Below are positions 46,915 through 60,142 of a stretch of 64,000 bases of DNA, one piece after another (position 1 is the stretch's first letter; each line of letters opens with the position of its first letter). The DNA lies in the NCBI GenBank assembly GCA_950295325.1, contig OX485807.1:5212501-5276500 (forward strand), given 5' to 3'. The DNA is from Polytrichum commune. Its lineage: Eukaryota > Streptophyta > Polytrichopsida > Polytrichales > Polytrichaceae. Position numbers and translations under genes: made by a program. Below the pieces are notes generated by a model that did no database searches, was not told the DNA's origin, and saw only the letters and a list, made by a program, of their open reading frames with translations.

Positions 46915-49521
46915 CATAAATGCGCCGCCGCCACCTTCCTTGTTGCCACCTCTTTCCTGTGAAACAATCAATCGCCTTCCTTGTTGCCACCTCTTTCGAT
47001 CTCCTACTAAACACTAAATTCGTGCATGTAACTTTCACATATTACCATAGATGATATTTAGTGTTTGAGTTTACATTTAATGTTACTTACTTTCATAATG
47101 TTAGTGATATTTAGTCTAGTGTTCATATTTAGTGTATCTAACACTAAATATCATATTTTGTGTACTTTTGTGGCATCATATATTGGAGGACCAAAAAACT
47201 TGTTTGTCATCATAGTGGCTAGCAAGAGCCTATCCATGGATAGTACAACCAAGCATCTACATCTTTCCTTCCTATGTAGAACGTTTTTGGCTGGTGGTTC
47301 TATTTGAAGTGAAGTGCCAAGCAAGCTTCGCCCCTCAATTATTTCACATTCATTGTTTGTTTATTTACTTATCAATTTCTTTACTTATATATGAAAGAAA
47401 TGCATGCTCAAGTTTTAGTTACTCTTTTGCACGTGTATTATGAACTATGAATTGGTGAGATTTTTAGGTAATAAGAACAAGTTTGTAACATGGCCCGTCT
47501 CTCACCTCCACAAACTGCAAAAACTTATGGTAAATTTTAGAAAGTAAGCAAAACAAGCTAGTATGGTTTTATATAGAATTGGTTGAGGGTTTAAAAAGGT
47601 ATGTGAGTGCTATTCAGTTTGTTTTCAATAGTCTTCAACTTCTATTGATTAGATTTATACAACGGAATTTGTGTTACATGTGAAAGTCTACAATGAAGCA
47701 CCACCAAATATGGTATTGGAATTGGACCTTCCTTGATTTGGTTATGGTTAGTGGAAGTGAATGTTTGCTTGTTTCCTTGACTTGATACAGAAGTCCTCCA
47801 AAATATGTTCAATATCGAGTGTGAAGTAGTTAATAAATTTGATGGCATAGTCCACTCTCTATTAAACATGTGCATTTGTGGTGTTTATTCTTTGATCTCA
47901 CCAAATCACACACCAATCAAATATAGCGGTCTAATTTTTAAAAATAACCAAATAACACCTGCCTCTCTCATTCCACTCTCTTCCCGGCACCCTCCCAAAA
48001 CCCCCAAAATTTTAAATTTTAAAATTCAACCCCCTACTTTAGCATGCAATTTCCTATCATAGTTCATGAAGGTAATGGCAATATACCATGCTCATGTGTC
48101 TACTTCCTAAGAGAAAAGCTAAATATGATCCTCTTGGCCCTCGAGCCACCAAAAGAGTGCTCAAGAAGACATCCTCACATGGTCGCCTCAATAGTATTTT
48201 TTTCATCAACAACCACAAAAGCACCCCTTGTCCCAACACAATCACCTAGATAAATTCCTCTTTACATCAAATATACACCAAATTTATAGTCAATTCATTC
48301 CTTGGGCTTCTCTACGTCAGCAGCTCAAGCTCCCAAAGCTTGCTCAACTAGTAAACATATTAGAGTCATGCGCAAACAACTTAAAAAGAGGGACAAAATT
48401 ATGGGTTTGATCCATCTATAAGAGAAATTTTTATCAAGAAATTTTTATCTCAATATGTGTTGGAACATAAATTTGAGAGTTGGGTGAAACTCCTTAGACC
48501 TCATGTTCACAATAGGAGTGCAAGCTCATGTTCACAATATTGTTGTTCACATAGTCCTTCACATCGGCATCAAATAAAGATTTTGATGTTTCTTTGAAGG
48601 ATTATTTCATTTCATGAAGAGCTCTTTGAGGTTGAGTCTTGTGTGATAGCCTAACATTGAGATATGGGTGAACCTCCATGGACTTTTGTTCTAGTACATC
48701 CTAACTTCCATAATGTCACCCTCTATGAAGTTGCTCCCTCTCTTATATTCCAAACCCTAGGGAACAAATGTGCCCAATTAAAATCTACCTCCTTGTTGTC
48801 ATACTTCCCTCCCATATACCATGGGCTTTGACATTAAAATAGTCCATCAAAGAATTTAAACCACGCGCTCACATGCATCACGTTGTCATCATTGTCATTA
48901 TTGCAATGTTGAGTTTGTGTTATTCCATAATGTCACACGCTACACTACTTCTCTATTGTCATGCATCTAAGTTAACACTACATGCCTCCTTAGCATCACA
49001 TGCACTTTGGTTGCCACAAGCATGATATTAGGAGGTTAGAATGTACATAAACTTTGAGAAAATTTAATGATCTCAAACATAGTTTGATCTAGTATGGACT
49101 CGCCGTTGTCAACCCCAATCTAACCTGCCACCATCCCCTCGTGGTAGCCCACACTACTAGGCTTGTGGGTACTACCACATACTTGCATTTGACACAATGG
49201 TCCTTTGTGTCTAAGTAACCATTTGCCAAATGTTCACTTTTACACCAAAGAGCTAGTTCATAGTGGTTTGACAAGCCAATAAGTCATTTTATTATTATTA
49301 AGTCAACCCCACTATTTAGCACATTAAGACTTCGATAACTTAGATCACTTTATACATACTTAAGGAGATGATTACACTAAGAACCAATGACCATGATCAC
49401 CGCTTTCTAAATTCTCATAAATTCTCATGAGAGGATTATGAGAATTGAACCCATTAAAGGTTATCCATCAACTATGTGGGTTAAACTCCCACTATTGGCT
49501 AAAATGTGAGTTTTAGGAACT
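46915..49521. other. Spacer without recognisable gene
   Basis: Several more CACTAAAT/ATTTAGTG words occur at 47050-47165. Beyond that I see only short frames and no domain, RNA gene or bounded element. Confidence 0.4.
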
Positions 49522-49524
49522 TTA

Positions 49525-49644
49525 GGCCGTTTTACACGTGTGACAAGGGCTATGAGAAAAAATGATTTAGAAATTCTCATAGCCATAGTTTGTGGTCCAA
49601 GGACCATGACTAAGAGGAAACCTGCATCATAGTGTAAAGCGGAC
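49525..49644. mobile_element. 120-bp Tourist-like MITE
   Basis: Left end GGCCGTTTTACAC, right end GTGTAAAGCGGAC, flanked by TTA on both sides (49522-49524 and 49645-49647). The ends resemble the GGGCCGGTTTACAC families A-C. An inner inverted repeat is also present (gggctatgagaa and ttctcatagcc). Confidence 0.65.
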
Positions 49645-49737
49645 TTAGACCGAGATGTAGTGTTTTTAATGAAAAACAAAAATAAGAGTTGCTAAAAACA
49701 ACTATTAAAATAGACAAGAGGTTATGTATTGTATACT

Positions 49738-49950
49738 CACTATTTAGTGTCATTCACTATTTGGAATTATGAAATGCTACATATGTTATTATATATAATT
49801 CATATTTTACCAACAAATGTGAATTGGTTTTTTGAACATTATAGAACATTAACAACTTTACTTGGTAAAAAATTGCATCAAAAATAAGAAAAAAAATATA
49901 GCAGTGTGTAACTCCAAATAGTATGTGACACTAAATATCATATTTAGTGT
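49738..49950. mobile_element. CACTAAAT-flanked MITE, family E, copy 2
   Basis: Homologous to 46530-46750 and ending in gacactaaatatcatatttagtgtag, of which the outer words are inverted. No coding capacity. Confidence 0.65.
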
Positions 49951-50406
49951 AGTCTTTAGCATTGGCAAAAGTTGGGTCAAACTAAGAAAAAGTTTCATGT
50001 TGAGTTGTTATTATTGTTGTTGTTCTTGTTGTTGTGGTGGTGGTGGTGACAAAGGTTGAAGTTTGCATAATTGTTCCAAGACTCCATCGTGAGACCATCG
50101 CAATGCCCAAATGAACCAATTCAAGTAAATTGGGCCACCACAAGGTCACCCTCAACACCCCCCAAGAAAAGAATACTCCCCCTCCCTCTAAAATAAGGCA
50201 TGGTTGTGAAGGCGGACGTTGTGATGTTTGGCAAGCACATTATTGGAAGGTTGTTAGTGTATGTCCGTGTCATAGAGGACGGAGTCAAGCCGGCTATGAA
50301 CGGATTAAATTATTCCATCAAAATTCTAGGCCGCACTCATGGGGTGGGAATATTATGCACGGATGATTCTATATCAAAGTCAAAAGCCGTTGGGTGTGAT
50401 TCAATG

Positions 50407-50625
50407 AACGGGGAGGGCCAACTGCTAGTCACATATGAACCGGTTGAGTTTGAAAAGAAACCGGTTGAAGTTCAAGACTTTTGGAAAGTTACCCATCATT
50501 TGAGAGGAATCTATGGAATATACTCCAATTCAATCAAGAAAAACCGGAAGATGTCAACATGTAACTAGTTGAACTTGACAACATAGGATCTTGACCAATT
50601 ATGCCCACAAACTCCCCCGAACATT
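50407..50625 (+). repeat. Dispersed repeat, copy 1
   Basis: It matches 54226-54445 over about 220 bases (tatgaaccggttgagtttg, atggaatata, gatgtcaacatgtaact, attatgcccac). Part of a 122-residue open frame (50200-50568) with no recognised domain runs through it, so the frame is probably part of an unclassified element. Confidence 0.65.
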
Positions 50626-51056
50626 GGTGTAATTAGCTTACTCCCCAATAACATAGCATATATTCGGCCATGTGGGTCCTTTTCATGACCTTGGAATATG
50701 TCAATTATGTTATATGGGTCCTAGAATAAAATGGAAATATATTCCATACATTCAGGTTGAACTTGGAAATTTGGGTGGATTCGTATTCCCAGAACTATGC
50801 GCAGGTTGTATTGTTCATCCCAAGAATATTCGTAGGAAACATTGCTCATCCTAGTATTACTCCCTATAATTACTACTGATAGTTATATTATCATTGAAAA
50901 TACCAACATTATTCGTAATATTCTTACTATACAAACTGACACTATTCATTATTCGTACGAGCGTCAGTTTCTTCCTATTTTCTAAGTGTCTTTCATGACA
51001 GTATGATAGTGGAGGCCCATGTGAAATGCTAAATATAGAATGGAACAAAGGCTAAC

Positions 51057-51359
51057 AGGACTAAAAGTACATCATGATGCTTTTTCAAACCAGCTAATTC
51101 CCTAGAGTGGTGGAGTGCGGTGGCCTTCTTGAGATAGACACTAATATCAACTTGTTGGTCCAATGGAAAGAAAGACTTGAGACTCCCTAATATTGCCTTC
51201 TCAAGTAGTGATTAAACTTATGTCTAATGGGGTTGTACGGGGAGGAGGGTATAGGGGACACTCCCAACACAACATTTTGCCTCATTTACAACTACATCAT
51301 AAGAGAAAGAACGGCATAATATATTATCTCTCCTGCAATTGAATTTCTCAATTTGTGGC

Positions 51360-51390
<31 letters not shown>

Positions 51391-54225
51391 TACCTCTAGA
51401 GATAGGGATAGTTGACCACTGTACAATCACAATGGCAAGTCTACGATTTGAGGTGTGGCAATTAAGCAACAATGATCTTGTGACGTGGTGGTGTCAATGG
51501 TGGCTTCAAGTATAATTCACATTCATATTTGAGAAAATCCATGAGGTGGATGTAATCTAGATTCTTCCCTGAGAGATGGATAGAGCTCCATTCTTTAGCA
51601 AGAAATGCCTTGTTGACATCATCAAATGCGATTTTTGATGTGGTTGGGTTGTCGCCATGATGAGATAGTCCCTAAGATGCTTTCCACATGGTTGTAGATT
51701 TATCCCATGTGTGAGCCCTTTGTTTAGCCAGGTGTCAAGAAACTAACCGTGCTTGATTGACTCGCCAAGAGGAGTGTAGGTAGACAAGATGTTGTTGAAA
51801 ATCCATCTTGAGCTTAAGAGCATATAATTCTTTGGACAATTCTCCAAATTCAGCTAACAAACCATTTCACCACACTTTGATGTGAGCGATCATATGTATC
51901 TTCATGCTCTTCTCGAAAACCTTTTAATGAGAGTATTTCAATCCTCCTCCCCAAATTTTAGTGCCATATGTGAAAGTTGAAAGCGCCAAAGCCTTGAATG
52001 GATGGGATTTCAGTTCCCAAGATGTGACTCCAACTATTTATATTTTTTTCCTTAAGGTGCCCATCAAGGCTTTCATACCTACAATTCTTTGCCTTTTACT
52101 TGATGGCTCAAAGTAACCACGTGAATAGAAATCAATCTCAAGGCATTTATATTCATTGGTTATCTAAATTTGGTCCTTCTCTAAGTTGAAAACCTCTTGG
52201 TTTAAATTCCTTTTGTTGCGGTCAAAAAGCATGATTTTGGTTTATTAAGATAAATTGACTGCAAGGCTAGAAAAAGTGCCACAACTCATATAATTTGTTA
52301 AGATCTCTTTGAAAGCCTGATCATGATTACATAGCATAAAACATCTATCAAGATAGAGGAGAATGGCAACCATTGTATTAAATAAACATCTAGTCAATCT
52401 TGTCCAAATACATTTCAAGTTCATCAATGTATAAGTTGAATAATGTGGGGGAAAAGGGACATACTTGTTTAACACCGATGTCAGACATTACTTCACCATG
52501 TGTATCTTTGTTGATTCGTACTTTTGCACAAATTGTGGTATACATCGTTTTTACACCTTGTTGTAAATGTATTGGTACACCTAAATGCTTGAGGCATTCT
52601 CAAAGCTTGTCACGTGGAACCCGTGTCAAAAGCTTTATTGAAATCAACCAAACATGAATAGAGACATCAATGTGCACACATTTCTTGTTCAATTAAAGTA
52701 CCTAATGTTAGAATGTGGTTCAAAGTAGATTTACCTTCCCGGAAGCTTGCTTGTCCTTGTGCTCTAACCCCTTTCAATTCTGTCCATCAACTAATATTTT
52801 ATTTTTCTAAAACAAAGCCATAGAGCTTGACAAAGATTGTGCCTAACATTATGGGCCTATAAATTAGTTCACAAGGAAGTTTTTTACACCGGATTTGAAG
52901 ATCATTTGAATAATGTTGTTAGTCCATGAAGATGGGAAACCCTCTCTAGCCACTAAAGTAAATAGCAACATGATTGGCTCACGTGCATCATTTGCATCCC
53001 ATTTTAAAAACTCATGTTTTAGCCCATGAATATCTCATGCGTGGTGACTTGCTAAATCTTTCATAGTGGCTCATACTTCCCCTTCTATAAAAAATTACGG
53101 AAGTTGAGCGTTTGGAACAAAATGAACATTGTTGCTTTGTCCTAAGGTGTGTGATTTTGGGCATTAGTCTATTGCTTCTTGTGGTGTAAATGGGAGGGTC
53201 CAATTGTTTTTTTTTTCTTCAAAGCTCTTCCAAAACAATTTTGGGTTCATGTTTAGCAAAAGATGTAGTTCCTTTTTTTCGTGCTTTAAGTAAGAGCATT
53301 TTTAATGTCAGATCGTCATGTGGTACTTTTTGAAAGCTATTCGTGAAGTATTGAGCAAGTGAGTAGAGTTTAATACAATATGGTAGTTTGCCAAGCCTCT
53401 CGACAATCGCTATCGAACCATGTGTTGGACGGTCTGCCACTTTGTTTGCCACTATATTTTTAGAGAAGATTGGTAGACATGTACGTAATATCAAGTGTAA
53501 CCAAGCTCGAGCATGTTCATCTAATGAAATGTAGGTCTCGTCTTGCATATAAGTGAGTTCATGTTTGACATATAGAACATATTGGTTCACCTTATTAGGA
53601 TTGGGACGAAGAACTTGGCATTGACTAGACGAGGCTAGAAGCCTCATTCTTACACCGTGACATATTTTGAAGAAGAGAGGACAATGGTATGAATAAGGTT
53701 GTTTGCTACCTATGCCAAAATCAAAGATAGAATTGCAAATGGAGTTGGGATCACGTATTAGGTAATCAATTACACTACCCCCACCCATACTAGTGAAACA
53801 AGCTAAATTTTGGCATAGCTTATTTATCCCTTTAAGAACCACATAACCAAACAAGGACAAATTCTCTATTACAAATCGACCAAAAACATTATAATGGCCA
53901 ATGCCTTTAGACTCTCTCAACTAGTTTGGTCTAGGGACCTCTACCAAGTTGATGCTATTGACATCAAGATGGAGATCATGTTCTTGGTGAGTCTGGCATT
54001 GAAACCACCTACTAAGAAAAACCTCCCCTATAGACTAATAAGAGAAAAACTCCGTGAAAATAAGAGTGTACTAGTCTGTAGTTGTAGATTTGTAGCTTTT
54101 GACGCCAGAAAGTGGGAAGTAATATATACCAATATAGATATCCATAGAGAGACTTATATCCTTGTGGATCATAATCCACATATGTGTGTTTGTGTGCGTG
54201 AAGGGAAGATGTGAGCAAGGAACTG
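51057..54225 (-). mobile_element. Decayed L1-type LINE (endonuclease and reverse transcriptase relics)
   Basis: On the minus strand, the frame 53920-53219 carries the end of an AP-like endonuclease (GGGSVIDYLI, then SYHCPLFF); a GGFNAR-like block lies just upstream. Around 52.6 kb, in broken frames, come a VDFNKAFDT-like block and PLFNLYIDEL-like and ILLYLDR blocks, the last replacing the YADD core. The 3' part repeats at 12740-13360. Many stops and frameshifts make it inactive. Confidence 0.75.
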
Positions 54226-54445
54226 GGAGAGACGATTGCTACCTTAGTTACAAATGAACCAATTTGAGTTTGTGAAATAACCGGCTGAAGTTCTTCAAGA
54301 CTTCATGAAGATTACCAAACATTTTAGAGGAAGATATGGAATATACCCCAATTTTAATAAAGAAAAACCAAAAGATGTCAACATGTAACTTGGTGGACTT
54401 GGAAACAATAGAATATCACCCGATTATGCCCAAAAATATCCACGG
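54226..54445 (+). repeat. Dispersed repeat, copy 2
   Basis: Homologue of 50407-50625, more decayed (stop codons replace the open frame). The two copies flank the LINE in the same orientation. Confidence 0.6.
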
Positions 54446-57171
54446 ACACTGAGCTCATGTTAAGTTTTTTAGACATGGAGTATTTTATGTAAAGATGCTG
54501 TTCTGAGAATGGAAAGCATACCTACTACCTTGCATTCTAACACTTCCTTTGTCTTTGAGCCAAATGATGTTGCATATTTTCATGTAAGTTAATGGGACCT
54601 GTGTTGATGAGTCCCAGAGTACTTTTGTCCACTCCATCATTTTAAATGTGTGTGTGTGTGTGTATAAAGGATATCTTTATCTATCTATCTATATATATAT
54701 AGATAGATAGATGTGCATCATTACATTTAATGCATTAGAGAATCATGTCCCCGCGGACATGGTTTTTAATAAGGGTGTGAAATAAGGTCGATCAGTCTTA
54801 AATGTTATTTTCTTGGACTAGCCCACTTCTCCTAGGACATGAAACACACAATTAGTACAAGGTGGTTAGCAAATTCATATTAGGTCATGCCTACTTTCCT
54901 CGTCATTTTTGCAACTCACGTAAATATCTATCAAAGGGATGATTTTTGTGCTCGTTGTTGTACATGGTCATACATGTCCCCACCCTCCCCCCAATTATGT
55001 TGACTGCTAAGTTTAGAATGGTTATAACATTATGAACACATAGTTCAGTATCTTTTAAATAATTTATTTTTTGTGTTTGTTCTTGGAGCCACACCTAGCC
55101 ACATATCACTCAACTATAATTGTCCAATCGGAAAGAGTAACCGAATTAAGCACGTCTACCTTAAATTTGGACATTGGTCTTGTCCCCTTGGCAAGTTCTT
55201 TGGCAATGGTTTATAATTTCATCGAGTCGACATATAGATCAATAAAATAAAATAAAGTGTATGAGAACGTTTAGCCCCTAGAGGTTGAGGGATTTTTTTC
55301 GCCTACACAACCATCTTTGCCCAAGCATTAAAATGTACATGCTTACATTATAAACCCATGATTTGGGACGAAACCCCTCTCCAAATTACCCCAAGTGCAT
55401 TTAAGGGGATAACCCCTAAATGCCCAAGCCTTTGGGTCACTTGGAGAGGGCTTCCAAGGTCTTAACAAACTCAATTTGAACCCTTTTTCTTTTCTTTTCT
55501 TTTACAAACATTAAATGCAATCAACATTGTCACCTCCATGTGTCCACTCACGATAGTTACAATAAGAAGTGAGGAGGATTTTTTAAAAGTTTTAGATGGA
55601 CCCCTAGAATTCATTTCATCCCCAAACCACCTTTACTTCTCAAATTACATTTTGGCCAAATGGGTTGGATTATTGTGAGAAACCTTTTGAGCATAAACTA
55701 GAAAACTTTTAATTCTCATGGAGTACATTCAAATACTACATAATATGTGCTAAACAATGTGAGGCTTTTATTGGGATTTGGCATCGCAAGATGCTAGGAT
55801 AAAATCACTCCAAAGGAGAATCAAGTAAATTTTTTTGCAACGGATTTTAATCACATTCCAAATAAGTTATGATTAAAGTTCTTGATATGATAAAGAACCG
55901 GAGTTTTCTCCTACCCCAAAGTAAGTATCTAAAACTACAGTTTACAACTAAGTCTAAAATCAAGACATCCAACCCATTATAACCTTTCGTAGGCAATGTC
56001 CTTTTAATGGCTCAATATATATATATATATATGTATATATAATTATCAATACCTCATGTTTATTACATCCATAAAAAAAATATTTTGTGAAATGTTACTT
56101 GGTCGCTCTTGGAATATTCCCAAACATGGGCTTAAATTTGACCCATTCTTGTCCCAAGACACTTTGGAGCATTTAGGGGTTTAACATATCGTCATCACAA
56201 ACTTGCAAGTGTTGGAATATTACATGATATACATGTTGAAATTAATTGAGTAGGGTTTAACGTTATACACATTCTTCTATTTGGAGGTTTTATATGGCAT
56301 GACGTTGGTGATAAAGAAATGGAAATGATGCAACTACTAAGATATCGTAAGAATGTTTGTGAATTATTATTTTAGATTTATAAGGGTAACTCTACAATAT
56401 GTCATGTCTCCCACTTCTTGCATTTGTTTAGGTTTAGGGAGTACTTAAGTGGTGAAGAGAGCCAAGGAGTGCTTAGATAAGACATGTGGATATAGATGGC
56501 AAAGAAATTCAAAAATCCTTCACCTTATAAGAAATATTTATTTTTAAGTAAAATTGAACTTAGTCAAAGTCCCACATTATAACGTACTAAATTCTATCAT
56601 AAGATCCTCCAATAGGATTTTATGGTAGGATCCTACAATAGAATATGTAATTTTGATTATGATAATATTATAGTAATTGTTTTGATAATATTTACATTAT
56701 TCAACAGTTTATTATGTAGATTTAACATCAAAAATTAAATATTTTATTTTTGTCATATTGTTTTGAGAGCATAACAATCAAGTGATTACTAAATATTTGC
56801 ATGTCTTCCATGAAATTTAGGTATATCAAATATATCGATGGATCCGTCCATAGTATTACAAAAACCAAAAAATATAGATTTAAAAAATATGTCTAGCTTA
56901 ACTTAAACATAAGTTGTTAAAATGAGTTAGTACCTAAAACTTAAAGAAGTCATTCACATTTCTAATTCCACTCAAACATGGGATCATCAAGACCCTATCA
57001 TCAAAGAGGGCTCACGATGGACTAGTGCATGGTAAGAGGAAGGAATGCACATTAAGCCTTTTGCTTGAAAGGCAACATGACGGGAGGTGGTCTAAAGTGG
57101 GAGCATGTCAACTTAGCTCCATTTGGAATGGAGAGCGCCGTACCAATGTTTGATGTGGACATTAAATGATC
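54446..57171. other. Spacer without recognisable gene
   Basis: Holds GT and GATA/TATC simple repeats (about 54646-54714, the latter palindromic) and an AT run near 56016. I see no coding or transposon signature. Confidence 0.4.
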
Positions 57172-57613
57172 TAAGTGTGGGAGGATGTAAGACCCTGCTA
57201 ATGTATGGTGGGACGCCAAGGGAAGTTGGGTGTGTTGTTAAGGACCGCACCCCTTTGAGTGAGGGTTGAGCCAATTTTGGGAGTCTCATGCTAGACATGC
57301 AGACTAGTGTGAGTGGTAAGGCAGCCTGTGTCCCGGGGACACGAAGGGCGCGAGTCGCGAGTGACTCGTACAGCAAGGACTGCAAGGGACTTGGAGCACG
57401 TAGTGTGCGTGGGTTGTCCGTAGCCATGGTGCTAGCATCTAGCAACATGGTGGTTCGTGGGTTAGACTCGGAGAGACCCCAAGATTGTACTAACGTTGGA
57501 AAGGGCTAGTATTATGGACACAAAGTGTATCAATTGCGCAAGTGGCTTGTGCAGGTGAATAACTAGCGTTGCATGTGGGGCGAGTGCATGTCGTGGTGCT
57601 AAGGAGCGTTACA
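57172..57613 (+). mobile_element. Polypurine tract plus LTR of a truncated Ty3/gypsy-like element
   Basis: aagtgtgggagga (to 57185) is followed by TGTAAGACCC, a common plant LTR start. A matching end gcgTTACA lies at 57613, giving an LTR of about 428 bp. It is unusually GC-rich (a gtgtcccggggacac palindrome near 57330) compared with the flanks. No second LTR was found in the window. Confidence 0.45.
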
Positions 57614-58811
57614 CCAAAATTTATAAGTAACCTTCTCACTTGCCCACTCAAAGGAGGTGCCTCCCCCCGCCCCCACCCTTCCCACGTGTGCAGGGTTTGG
57701 GTTCTATTATGTGCATCATATTGGAGTTTGTGCTATTTAATATAACACATTTTCAATTAGAAAACTTAAAACACAATCTTATTCCAAATCGTAATTACCA
57801 ATAACATGTTTGATGAATGTTTAGTTTTTTTATTTTTTATTTACTTGGCCCCTCCTCCTCCTTGAGAGGTTAATGTCCCAATAGCTACTTTTACATTTTA
57901 TCATGGGTTATGTGGGCCACACCAAAGAATGAATGAAACATACATTAAGGAGTCTTCAAAACGGAAGGAATACCTCTCATAGGAGGAGGCCTAACCTTAC
58001 TGTTTCTTGAGCATGGTAAAATATTTTGCCATGACAACACAACAAAATTGATGATATCAAATTTAATTCTCTAAGGTCTTACATATGGTTGTAGCTTCAG
58101 TTGTACATGCTCACAAAGTGTTTTCTCTTAGAGAGGGGCAATGGACAAGTTACAATAGATGATTGTAATGTTTAAAAAAAATTGTAGTGGATGAGACAAA
58201 CGATGTTTATCTTCCTACTTCCTAATATTGAATAGATAATGTTTTACATCCTTGTGTTTCCATAGCAAGTTCAATCGCATGATGTGGACTTCTTGTGACG
58301 ATGTTATGCTTGGTCAAAGCTTATTAACTTCATGTCCTAGTGAAGGTTGCCCATAGTGAAGACTTTCCATTTGTTGTCTATAACAATGCATGTTCAAAAT
58401 CTAAGTTTGATAGCTTACACAACCATGCCCTCCCATTACCTCCACTAACCCATGTGGTTAACCTTCTTTAGGATGGTTGTTCATGAGACAACCACTTTAA
58501 CATTACAACCCAAGACCAATAAAAGTAATAATCACTTAGATTTTTCTTGAGTCCAAGTCCAAGACTTCAACCAATGATGGATTGCAATTTAGAAAAACAA
58601 CCCCATGATCATTGACAACTACATGGATTCCCACAAGCCAAGTGTGAATGAAAGAAACCCATACGTGTGCTTAACCATGACCACAGTTACCTTTGTAGTG
58701 TATATGACCCTTGAAGCCCTTTCAAGGATGATGTAAGTAGAGCTACAAGCTTGAAGGGTATTTCTAACTTAAGGTAAATGTGTCTGGATTGAACACAACA
58801 ATAATATGGAC
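57614..58811. other. Spacer without recognisable gene
   Basis: AT-rich; a C-rich tract near 57662 and short frames only. Confidence 0.4.
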
Positions 58812-58819
58812 ACCTATAT

Positions 58820-59228
58820 CACGGGGAGGTCACTTCATTGTCAAGTTGACACCACGTGCGGACAAAGTTTGCTACCCCTATATTACATGCCATATATAAT
58901 TTTAAAATTTATGATATTTTTTTTGCATATACATAACCATTGATAGTATCTTTTGTATATTTTTTTGAAATTTTTAGTCATCTTTATTTTTTTAGTATTT
59001 TTTTTAGTTCAATTCTGTGTCATTCTAGTTAGAAACAGTATGTTTTATGAAAAAAACAAATCATCAAATTTAGTTACCACTTTTAACTATGTCATAGGTA
59101 CTGTGTATATCTACTCATGAAAAAACTTTGATAAAATTTGACCCATTTTGGTGGTGCAACTTACCAAAAGAAGATTTTTTTGTGGTCGCACGTGGTGTTC
59201 AACTTGACAATGGAGTGATCTCCCCGTG
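58820..59228. mobile_element. hAT-type MITE with perfect 8-bp TSD
   Basis: The element is 409 bp. The left arm starts CACGGGGAGGTCACTTCATT and goes on through gtcaagttgacaccacgtg; the right arm is its complement with few changes. Identical 8-bp repeats acctatat flank it (58812-58819 and 59229-59236). An 8-bp duplication is the hAT hallmark. The interior is T-rich and non-coding. Confidence 0.8.
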
Positions 59229-59775
59229 ACCTATATTTGCTTGGTATGAGGTTAAGGGTGGATCTGATAACTGGCACCAAAAAGGCATGTGTTTAAAAGC
59301 CATTGGACGATGTGTTTAAAATATGCTCATTTTTCTAGGGTCAAATAGTGAACATGATTGGAGAGACGTATATGACCACTTGTTGAGCATGAGAATCTTC
59401 ACTTTAATGATGACTTAGATATTCATACGAGCTCCAAAAATTATGGCACGAATGGCTAAGGGCTCATATTAGAATTTGCTCATCATCTTACACTCATAAC
59501 ATTGATTAGTTCCTTAGTTGCGGACCAAGTATGAGACAAGAATAATTCTTATTTAAATTGGGATTCCATGTTTACCGAGAGCACTTAGGTTGTGTACTAT
59601 GGAGTTTTCAACAAACAACTATAAACTAAAGGTTTTTTTTTTAATTACAACCTCTTTCTTTGGAAAGACACCAACATCTACTTGCTTAGGTATATTATGT
59701 AATTGCATCCTCCATATCTTATGAGAAGTGGGTGCAAAGAGAAAAGTGTATGTCTAGTAAGGCACAACTACCTTA

Positions 59776-60139
59776 GGGCCGGTTCACACAAGGTCCCAAG
59801 CCTAGTCCCAAGTCACTTGGCTCTTAATATCAACCATTAAGAACATGGGGATTGGGACTTACCACTTCACACAAGGTCCCAAGTCCTAAGTTCCAAGTAT
59901 GGCATGGATGTTCACGTGGCAACACTAAAGGTGAGGCTTGGGACATGTGATGAGAGTTGGGTCGAGCAAAAAAATTGGACCCAACTCTCAACACAAGTCT
60001 CGTGAATGTCTTGCCTAAAATAATCAAGGTCTGACTTTAATGATAATTAACCTTATTCTAGTGGTGTCTTGAGGCTCAAAAATTGGGACTGGCTAACACG
60101 AGTGGGACTTGGGACTTGGGACCCCATGTGAGCTGGCCC
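59776..60139. mobile_element. Intact family C Tourist-like MITE
   Basis: 364 bp, flanked by TTA (59773-59775 and 60140-60142). Ends are GGGCCGGTTCACACAAGG and the complement of GGGCCAGCTCACATGGGG. It is the uninterrupted homologue of 14210-22513 and shows the empty site of the retrotransposon as gcctaaaataatcaagg. Confidence 0.85.
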
Positions 60140-60142
60140 TTA

